From: Deinococcus rhizophilus
Lineage (GTDB): Bacteria; Deinococcota; Deinococci; Deinococcales; Deinococcaceae
Assembly: GCF_030271215.1 (NCBI RefSeq)
Contig: NZ_JASNGB010000179.1
Location: 1 to 6,217, forward strand
Direction of reading: 5' to 3'
Length of the DNA stretch: 6,217 bases
The notes below the pieces were generated by a model. The model was not told where the DNA came from, did no database searches, and saw only the letters and a list, made by a program, of their open reading frames with translations. A program made the translations under genes and the position numbers. Below are positions 1 to 6,217 of the stretch, one piece after another. Each line of letters starts with the position of its first letter. Within the stretch, counting starts at the first letter, position 1.

Positions 1-752
1 GCCGGGGTTGCGGCTGGTGGAGTGGCGGCTGGGGTCAGCGCGGCCGGAGTCGCCGCCGCAGGCGTGCCGGGGGTGGCCGGAGGGGTCGCCGTGCCCGGAG
101 TGGCCGACGGCGTGGGAGAGGCTGGCGCAGGGGCCGCCGGTGTGCCCGGCGTCGTGGGCGGGGGGGTCGCGCTTCCCCCAGTCGCTCCTGTTCCCGGAGC
201 CGCCGGAGGCGTCGTGCCCGTCGTTCCTGGCGTCGGGTTGGTGGTCGTGTTGGCGGCGGGGGTGCCCGGCGTCGTGGGCGAAGCGGGCGTTGTCGCCGTG
301 GGGGTGGGGGTCGTGCCTGCAGAGGTCCCCCCGGCCTCTCCAGCGGCACCGGGCCGCGTCACCCGCCCGTTCACGATGGGATAGAAGCCCTGCGAGAAGC
401 CCACCAGCGGGCTGTCGAGCCGACCCGGATACAGCAGGAAAAAGCCCTCCTGCCCGGCGCGGAGTTCGGGCACGCCTTCCAGCCCCGCGAGCAGGTACAG
501 CGCGGGCTTGCCCTCCCGCTGCGGCAGGGTCGCGGGGTCGCCCACCACCGCCTCGGCCACGGTCAGGGGGTAGACCACCCAGGTCACGTCGCCTTCCGTG
601 ACCCGCGCGGACGTGCCCAGCGTGGCCCGCACGATGACGGCCGCTTTTCGCGCCTGCTGGGTCAGAGTGAGGGTTGGCGCCGTGGTCGCCTGCGCCGTCA
701 GCGGGACGGCTCCCAGCGCCAGCGCGGCCACGAGCGTCATCGCCCGCCTCAC
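1..752 (-). CDS. Exported protein with Pro/Thr/Ala-rich tail, partial at its 3' end (runs off left edge)
   Basis: The frame stays open for 250 codons from a GTG at 752 to base 3 and continues beyond the window. Residues 1-22 form a typical Sec signal peptide: a charged start (MRRAM), a hydrophobic core and an AQA cleavage site after residue 22. An ATG at 740 is possible and has GAGG upstream, but that start loses both arginines. The GTG overlaps the stop of the upstream lipoprotein gene as GTGA, so translational coupling is likely. Residues about 34-131 form a beta-rich globular domain (VIVRATLG, VVYPLTVAEAVVG, LRAGQEGFFLLYP, VGFSQGFYPI). It resembles an unnamed secreted domain, built around V-x-G-x-V, E-V-L-K-G, G-x-x-x-L-F-L and V-G-x-x-Q-G-x-F, that I recall preceding metalloprotease or anchor regions in other bacteria. 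From residue 134 on the sequence is a low-complexity Pro/Thr/Ala/Gly linker with repeated PTTPGTPAA. The linker suggests an extended stalk that may lead to another domain or a surface anchor outside the window. Function unknown. Confidence 0.8.
   Translation of the reverse strand, partial: MRRAMTLVAALALGAVPLTAQATTAPTLTLTQQARKAAVIVRATLGTSARVTEGDVTWVVYPLTVAEAVVGDPATLPQREGKPALYLLAGLEGVPELRAGQEGFFLLYPGRLDSPLVGFSQGFYPIVNGRVTRPGAAGEAGGTSAGTTPTPTATTPASPTTPGTPAANTTTNPTPGTTGTTPPAAPGTGATGGSATPPPTTPGTPAAPAPASPTPSATPGTATPPATPGTPAAATPAALTPAATPPAATP
132..280 (-). repeat. Direct repeat inside the Pro/Thr-rich linker
   Basis: A 19-base identical stretch occurs at 142-160 and again at 262-280, exactly 120 bp (40 codons) apart and in frame. 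Both copies lie in the coding strand of the exported protein and encode PTTPGTPAA, at residues 159-167 and 199-207. The codons of the last TPAA part differ between copies. The surrounding sequence is low complexity (P, T, A, G), so this may be ordinary drift and expansion of a linker and not a discrete element. Confidence 0.6.
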
Positions 753-1666
753 TGCCCGCCCCCGCTGCCCGGTGTGGTGGGGGGGGTGGGAGTGGGCGCG
801 GCGGGTGCCGTGGGGCTCGGCGTGGTGGTGGCCGGGCTGGCTGCCGGAGGCGTGGTCGTGGACGACGCCGGGGCAGTTGTGCCCGTGCCCGTCGGGGTGG
901 GGACCGCAGCCGGAGCCGGAGTCGCCCTCGGCGCGGGGGCAGGTGGGGCAGGCAACTTCTGCTCGGCCAGCAGCTTCCCGGCCCCGTCCCGGGCTTCAAA
1001 GGCGAAGCGGGTCGCGTCCAGCTTGACGACCTTCTCCGGCCTCAGGCCCACCAGGGCGACGCGGGTGCCGTTGGCGGGCACGCTCTTGAACCCCAAGTCC
1101 ACCGTCAGGGTGCGGCCCGTGACCTTCCAGAACAGCACCCCCGCGGCGTCGGCGGGCTGCACGCGCGTCACCGTCACGCCCTCGGGCAGTTCCCAGGTCA
1201 CCCGGGCCGCGCGGACGGTGCGCGGGGCGGTGATGTTCAGCGGGATGCGCGTCTCGCCGCGCAGCTCGCCGGTCGGAAGCTGGGGCTTGACGGCCAGCGG
1301 CGGCAGCTCGTTCACGTTCAGGGTGTACTCGCGCACCTTGGAGCTGAGGTTGGCGTCGGCCATTTCCAGGGTGAAGGTGTACGCGCCCGTCTTGGTGGGC
1401 GCTCCCGTCAGCCGCATCCCGCTGAGGGTCACGCCGGGGGGCAAGGTGCCCGAGGCGAGACGCACCGTGTACGGCCCCGCACCGCCCGAGACCGTGACGG
1501 GCGCCTCGTAACGCTCGCCCGCGTAGGCCACGGGCAGGCTGGTCGTCGTGAAGTTCAGGGCGTCGCGCAGACCCGTCGCGCCCGACCCGGTCGGCAGCGT
1601 GTCGCCGCACGCTCCCAGCACCAGGGTGCCGAGCAGCAGCACGCACGCGGAGGTGAGTTGTCGCAT
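749..1666 (-). CDS. Lipoprotein with putative Ig (He_PIG-like) domain and Pro/Thr/Ala tail
   Basis: This 305-residue protein starts with a lipoprotein signal peptide: a short MRQ start, a hydrophobic core and the lipobox LGAC with the lipidated Cys at residue 20. Residues about 40-119 match the pattern of the putative Ig domain family He_PIG: LPVAYAGERYEAPVTVSGG, then GPYTVRLASGTLPPGVTLSG, then LTGAPTKTGAYTFTLEMAD. Residues about 120-236 form a second beta-rich domain (WELPEGVTV, VLFWKVTGRTLTVDLGF, VALVGLRPEKV) that could be a cohesin-like or other beta-sandwich fold, which is a guess. Residues 237-305 are a Pro/Ala/Thr-rich tail ending in GSGGGQ. The ATG at 1666 has no Shine-Dalgarno site but has TACACT 7 nt upstream, fitting a leaderless start. 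The stop overlaps the start of the next exported protein (GTGA), so the two are probably made together and may interact in the envelope. The likely role is protein-protein or polymer binding outside the cytoplasm, with no enzymatic motif visible. Confidence 0.88.
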   Translation of the reverse strand: MRQLTSACVLLLGTLVLGACGDTLPTGSGATGLRDALNFTTTSLPVAYAGERYEAPVTVSGGAGPYTVRLASGTLPPGVTLSGMRLTGAPTKTGAYTFTLEMADANLSSKVREYTLNVNELPPLAVKPQLPTGELRGETRIPLNITAPRTVRAARVTWELPEGVTVTRVQPADAAGVLFWKVTGRTLTVDLGFKSVPANGTRVALVGLRPEKVVKLDATRFAFEARDGAGKLLAEQKLPAPPAPAPRATPAPAAVPTPTGTGTTAPASSTTTPPAASPATTTPSPTAPAAPTPTPPTTPGSGGGQ

Positions 1667-1673
1667 GGGGTGA

Positions 1674-1679
1674 AGTGTA
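1674..1679 (-). promoter_or_regulatory. -10 box of leaderless promoter for the Ig-domain lipoprotein gene
   Basis: TACACT (TANNNT) lies 7 nt before the ATG at 1666, a spacing that puts the transcript start at or next to the A of the ATG. No convincing -35 box is seen 16-18 bp upstream, and no Shine-Dalgarno site is present. Confidence 0.65.
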
Positions 1680-1712
1680 GCGGGCCGGGATGAGGACGGT
1701 CGGGGTGGAGGG

Positions 1713-1922
1713 TCAGCTTTTGGAGATTCCCCCGGCGTGTCCCGCCTGTCCCCCCGGCTTCAGCCCCTCCTGCCCCCGTGCCTCCGCCCCGAAGAACAGC
1801 GCTCCGGTGAGTGGATCCACCGTTCCACTGCCCCGCTGCAGCCCCCGGCGCAGGCGCCAGAACCCCAGCAGTAGCCCAGCAGGAACTCCGATCAGTCCCA
1901 GAAGAATCAGGAGGTCTGTCAT
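1713..1922 (-). CDS. Small single-span membrane protein, hypothetical
   Basis: The reading frame encodes 69 residues. Residues 4-22 are a hydrophobic membrane segment (LLILLGLIGVPAGLLLGFW), followed at once by a positive cluster (RLRRGLQR, 23-30). By the positive-inside rule the C-terminal part should face the cytoplasm. The remainder (31-69) is Gly-rich, polar and probably disordered. No family is recognised. Support for a real gene is the clean membrane segment, a TACACT -10 box 5 nt before the ATG, and its position 46 bp upstream of and in line with the lipoprotein gene, which it might be cotranscribed with. It is divergent from the M16C protease gene, with 70 bp between the two start codons. 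Against it are the short length and the Gly-rich tail, which could arise by chance in GC-rich DNA. Confidence 0.6.
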   Translation of the reverse strand: MTDLLILLGLIGVPAGLLLGFWRLRRGLQRGSGTVDPLTGALFFGAEARGQEGLKPGGQAGHAGGISKS

Positions 1923-1927
1923 GGCTC

Positions 1928-1933
1928 AGTGTA
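1928..1933 (-). promoter_or_regulatory. Putative -10 box for the small membrane protein gene
   Basis: TACACT lies 5 nt before the ATG at 1922. This is two bases closer than in the other genes here, so it is a weaker case of the same leaderless layout. It faces the M16C promoter across the 70-bp divergent spacer. Confidence 0.45.
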
Positions 1934-1979
1934 TCCCGCCCAGAAGGGCATCTCGCCATTTCTCCCGGCTCCCCGGCGC

Positions 1980-1985
1980 TAGACT
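1980..1985 (+). promoter_or_regulatory. -10 box of leaderless promoter for the M16C protease gene
   Basis: TAGACT lies 7 nt before the ATG at 1993. No Shine-Dalgarno site (only TGCCTCC) separates them and no clear -35 box is seen. The box fixes the start at 1993 and excludes the in-frame upstream ATG at 1690. Confidence 0.68.
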
Positions 1986-1992
1986 TGCCTCC

Positions 1993-4917
<2,925 letters not shown>

Positions 4918-4934
4918 GGTTCAGGCGGCCTGGG

Positions 4935-4968
4935 AAAGGGGAGACGTTCGGCGCGTCTCCCCCTTTCT
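4935..4968. terminator. Hairpin terminator, probably bidirectional, between convergent genes
   Basis: A perfect 9-bp stem pairs 4938-4946 (GGGGAGACG) with 4954-4962 (CGTCTCCCC) around a 7-nt loop. AAA on the left (4935-4937) faces CTTTCT on the right, giving a short U-rich tail for the plus strand and a shorter one for the minus strand. It begins 17 bp after the M16C stop and ends 11 bp before the rlmH stop, so it probably ends both transcripts. Confidence 0.8.
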
Positions 4969-4978
4969 CTGTCCCCGC

Positions 4979-5419
4979 TTACCCCCGGTGGTACGGCTCC
5001 CCCGCCGTGATGGTGGACGCCCGGTACAGCGCTTCCACCAGCACGATCATGGCGAGGTCGTGGGGCAGGGTCAGCTCGCCCAGGCTCCACAGCCGCCGCG
5101 CCCCGGCCCGCAGCGCGTCGGTGTGGCCGTCCGGCCCGCCCACCGCGAAGGCGAGTTCGCCCGTGCCGCCCACCGCCTCGGCCTCCAGAAAGGCGGCCAG
5201 TCCCTCGCTGCTGAACTGCCGCCCGCGCGGGTCGAGCAGCACCAGCGGGGCCTTGCCCGCCGCCCGCGCGACCGCCTCACTCTCGGCGGCCTGGGTCTTG
5301 CCCGTCACCCGCGTCACGCGCAGCTTGTGGTATCTCCCCAGCCGCCCCGCGTACTCGTCCCAGCCTGCCTTCGCGTAGGCGAGCTTGGGTTCCCCGACGG
5401 TGACCAGGTGCAGGCGCAT
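4979..5419 (-). CDS. rlmH: 23S rRNA (pseudouridine-1915-N3)-methyltransferase RlmH
   Basis: This 146-residue protein has the length and layout of RlmH, a homodimeric SPOUT methyltransferase. RlmH uses S-adenosylmethionine to methylate N3 of pseudouridine 1915 in helix 69 of 23S rRNA on assembled 70S ribosomes. Family signatures are the start MRLHLVTVGE, LVLLDPRGRQFSS (about 59-71), FAVGGPDGH for the SAM-binding knot loop (91-99), LWSLGELTLPH (110-120), the helix EALYRASTI (129-137) and the C-terminal PYHRG (142-146). The Arg that follows the conserved His in E. coli (HPLVR) is replaced by Met here (HDLAM), while the later LYRA Arg and PYHR are kept. The ATG at 5419 is chosen because the protein then begins exactly like RlmH and because TATCCT lies 7 nt upstream. 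The longer frame to 5539 runs through an inverted repeat. The gene is convergent with the M16C gene and divergent from the TPR-like membrane protein gene. Confidence 0.96.
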   Translation of the reverse strand: MRLHLVTVGEPKLAYAKAGWDEYAGRLGRYHKLRVTRVTGKTQAAESEAVARAAGKAPLVLLDPRGRQFSSEGLAAFLEAEAVGGTGELAFAVGGPDGHTDALRAGARRLWSLGELTLPHDLAMIVLVEALYRASTITAGEPYHRG

Positions 5420-5426
5420 GGGGAAG

Positions 5427-5432
5427 AGGATA
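5427..5432 (-). promoter_or_regulatory. -10 box of leaderless promoter for rlmH
   Basis: TATCCT lies 7 nt (CTTCCCC) before the rlmH ATG at 5419, with no Shine-Dalgarno site. It is nearly the mirror image of the promoter of the divergent gene at 5569. Confidence 0.68.
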
Positions 5433-5451
5433 GGGCGCGTGAGGGCATGTG

Positions 5452-5555
5452 GCTTGTCGCCTGTGGCCTGTGGAGAAAAGAAACAGGGAAGGTGGGAGGC
5501 GTTGCCGGGACGCCTCCCACCTTCCTCTACAAGCCACACGCCACGGTCGACAAGC
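5452..5555. repeat. Nested inverted repeat, possible small intergenic repeat element
   Basis: The inner arms 5487-5502 and 5510-5525 (GGAAGGTGGGAGGCGT and its complement) form a perfect 16-bp stem around the 7-nt loop TGCCGGG. The outer arms 5452-5473 and 5534-5555 are inverted copies matching at 19 of 22 positions (GCTTGTCG...GTGTGG type). They are separated from the inner stem by an A-rich 13-nt stretch on the left (5474-5486) and 8 nt on the right. The left outer arm contains two tandem GCCTGTG units. The element fills most of the 149-bp spacer between rlmH and the divergent membrane protein gene. Its right end abuts the -10 box of the latter. Because both neighbouring genes read outwards, it is not needed as a terminator. 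It resembles the small non-coding intergenic repeats of Deinococcus genomes, but membership in a named family cannot be shown from one copy. Confidence 0.75.
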
Positions 5556-5561
5556 TATCCT
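5556..5561 (+). promoter_or_regulatory. -10 box of leaderless promoter for the TPR-like membrane protein gene
   Basis: TATCCT lies 7 nt (CACCCCC) before the ATG at 5569, with no Shine-Dalgarno site. The position of any -35 box falls inside the right arm of the inverted repeat, where no good TTGACA match at 16-18 bp is seen. Confidence 0.68.
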
Positions 5562-5568
5562 CACCCCC

Positions 5569-5997
5569 ATGAACTACGCCGCGACCCTGGCGGTGCTCGT
5601 CATCCTGGCGTTCTCGTTTCCGCTGATGGTGCGGCTGGGGACCCAGGTGGGGGTGCCGGAAGCGTACAGCGCGGCCACCCTGGGGGCGCTCGTCACGCTG
5701 GCGCTGGCAACCTACCTCGTGCGCTGGCAGGTAGGGCGGCACCGGGTCACGCTGGAGCGCCTAAACGCGGCGCGGGCGCAGGTGCTGGCCGACCCCGAAA
5801 ATCCCCGCGCCTATTTCGTGGGGGACGAGCACCTGGGAACCATCCTGCTGCGGCTGGGCCGCCGCCGCGAGGCCGCCGAGGTGATCGACCGCTACGCCCG
5901 GATGGGGGGTGCCCGCGAGGGCGAGATCGTGGCGCTGCGCGAGGCGCTGTCCAACGCCGAACGGCGTCAGCGGCGGGCGCAGGGCCGCGAAGCGTGA
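5569..5997 (+). CDS. Membrane protein with two spans and a TPR-like cytosolic tail, hypothetical
   Basis: This 142-residue protein has two hydrophobic segments, about 4-22 (AATLAVLVILAFSFPLMV) and about 35-52 (AATLGALVTLALATYLVRW), joined by a short polar loop. The basic RWQVGRHRV after the second span predicts a hairpin with both ends in the cytoplasm. The soluble part (about 60-142) contains NPRAYFVGDEHLGTILLRLGRR followed by REAAEVIDRYARMGG, whose spacing and residues resemble one tetratricopeptide unit (helix A, LGR-R-EAA helix B). A further helix (about 117-128) and a highly basic end (ERRQRRAQGR) follow. It may be a small membrane-bound adaptor. No enzymatic motif is visible and I do not recognise a named family. 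The ATG at 5569 fits the TATCCT box 7 nt upstream. The frame is open upstream to 5449 but crosses the inverted repeat and would spoil the first membrane segment. It is divergent from rlmH, and a new gene with its own -10 box starts 45 bp downstream. Confidence 0.85.
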   Translation: MNYAATLAVLVILAFSFPLMVRLGTQVGVPEAYSAATLGALVTLALATYLVRWQVGRHRVTLERLNAARAQVLADPENPRAYFVGDEHLGTILLRLGRRREAAEVIDRYARMGGAREGEIVALREALSNAERRQRRAQGREA

Positions 5998-6029
5998 GCC
6001 TCCCTGCGCTGCCGGGCGGGGTCAGGCTC

Positions 6030-6035
6030 TAGAGT
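6030..6035 (+). promoter_or_regulatory. -10 box of leaderless promoter for the right-edge gene
   Basis: TAGAGT lies 7 nt before the ATG at 6043. GAGGG also lies between box and ATG, but only 2 nt from the start codon, too close for a standard ribosome binding site. The leaderless reading fits the other genes in the window. Confidence 0.6.
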
Positions 6036-6042
6036 GAGGGTC

Positions 6043-6217
6043 ATGAGGGCGTACAAGGGCATCGTGGAGGGCGGCGTCGTCGTGCTGGTCGGAGCGCGGC
6101 TGCCCGAGGGCACGGTCGTGACAGTCACGGTGGGCGAGGCCGAGTTGCTGCGGGCCCGCATCACCAGCGCCCTGACCCGCCGCCGGGTGCGCGTGCGGCT
6201 CAAGCCGCTGCCGGGCC
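6043..6217 (+). CDS. Small beta-rich protein, antitoxin-like N-terminus, partial at right edge
   Basis: The frame is open from the ATG at 6043 to the end of the window (58 codons) with no stop. The start MRAYKGIVEGGVVVLVGARL followed by PEGTVVTVTVGE has the alternating hydrophobic pattern and the K-G-x-V-x-G-G-V-V-x-L ... L-P-E-G-T-x-V-x-V-x-V layout seen in AF2212/DUF104-type antitoxins and similar small beta-hairpin proteins. A helix-prone, very basic stretch follows (AELLRARITSALTRRRVRVRLK). If it is an antitoxin, a PIN-domain or other toxin gene would be expected just downstream, outside this window. Otherwise it could be a nucleic-acid-binding protein. The start is supported by TAGAGT 7 nt upstream. 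Assignment to the antitoxin group is from memory of the consensus and is tentative. Confidence 0.65.
   Translation, partial: MRAYKGIVEGGVVVLVGARLPEGTVVTVTVGEAELLRARITSALTRRRVRVRLKPLPG

Noticed and set aside
8..1693. Several plus-strand open frames (8-601, 22-384, 598-1026, 674-1693, 774-1511)
   Set aside because: They are antisense to the two exported proteins, which have proper signal peptides, a lipobox and a recognisable Ig-like domain. The plus-strand frames are low-complexity R/P/G/A sequences.
1690..1992. In-frame upstream extension of the M16C protease from an ATG at 1690
   Set aside because: The added 101 residues show no family similarity, fully overlap the small minus-strand gene and the divergent spacer, and ignore the TAGACT box 7 nt before 1993.
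5487..5525. Inner 16-bp stem as an intrinsic terminator
   Set aside because: The flanking genes diverge, so no known transcript needs ending here, and the sequence after the stem is TCTAC with no T tract.
5420..5539. N-terminal extension of RlmH to an ATG at 5539
   Set aside because: RlmH proteins begin at the MRLHLV-type sequence. The extension is translated inverted repeat.
5449..5568. N-terminal extension of the TPR-like membrane protein to 5449
   Set aside because: It translates the inverted repeat and the -10 box, and adds a polar, basic sequence before the membrane segment.
5996..6029. Hairpin GAGCCT(CCC)...(GGG)..AGGCTC as a terminator after the TPR-like gene
   Set aside because: The stem is short and interrupted, no U tract follows, and its right arm runs into the -10 box of the next gene. 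It is too weak to call.

Overview
The window is high-GC bacterial DNA that looks chromosomal and most likely comes from Deinococcus or a close relative. This is an inference from three things: the strong GC bias; several genes that start without a Shine-Dalgarno site but with a TANNNT -10 box exactly 7 nt before the ATG, the leaderless layout described for Deinococcus; and the gene content (a PreP-like M16C protease, RlmH with a deinococcal-looking tail, and secreted proteins with Pro/Thr-rich tails). No rRNA, tRNA, CRISPR array, insertion sequence or phage gene was seen.

Left part, minus strand (1922 down to 1). Three genes point left. A 69-residue one-span membrane protein (1922-1713) is followed by a lipoprotein with a putative Ig (He_PIG-type) domain and a Pro/Thr/Ala tail (1666-749). 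That gene overlaps by GTGA a second exported protein (752 to beyond base 1), which also carries a Pro/Thr/Ala-rich tail. The last two look translationally coupled and are probably a cell-envelope or extracytoplasmic pair of unknown role.

Middle, plus strand (1993-4917). One large gene encodes a complete, apparently cytosolic M16C zinc metalloprotease of the PreP/PITRM1 type, with an intact HXXEH motif, distal Glu and C-terminal Arg/Tyr pair. It is divergent from the small membrane gene across a 70-bp spacer holding a -10 box for each. A strong hairpin (4938-4962) separates it from the convergent rlmH gene and probably terminates both.

Right part. rlmH (5419-4979, minus) encodes the 23S rRNA pseudouridine-1915 N3-methyltransferase. 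It is divergent from a gene for a two-span membrane protein with a TPR-like cytosolic tail (5569-5997, plus). The 149-bp spacer holds two nearly mirror-image promoters (TATCCT, 7 nt, ATG). Between them lies a nested inverted repeat with a perfect 16-bp inner stem and 19/22 matching outer arms, which resembles a small intergenic repeat element. At the right edge a further gene (6043 onward) begins with a short beta-rich sequence reminiscent of AF2212/DUF104-type antitoxins and runs off the window.

No clear new multi-gene system is visible. The most unusual items are the nested inverted repeat between mirror promoters, the coupled pair of Pro/Thr-tailed exported proteins, and the uniform leaderless start architecture, which also corrects several gene starts. 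The longest stretch without a gene is the 149-bp spacer at 5420-5568.
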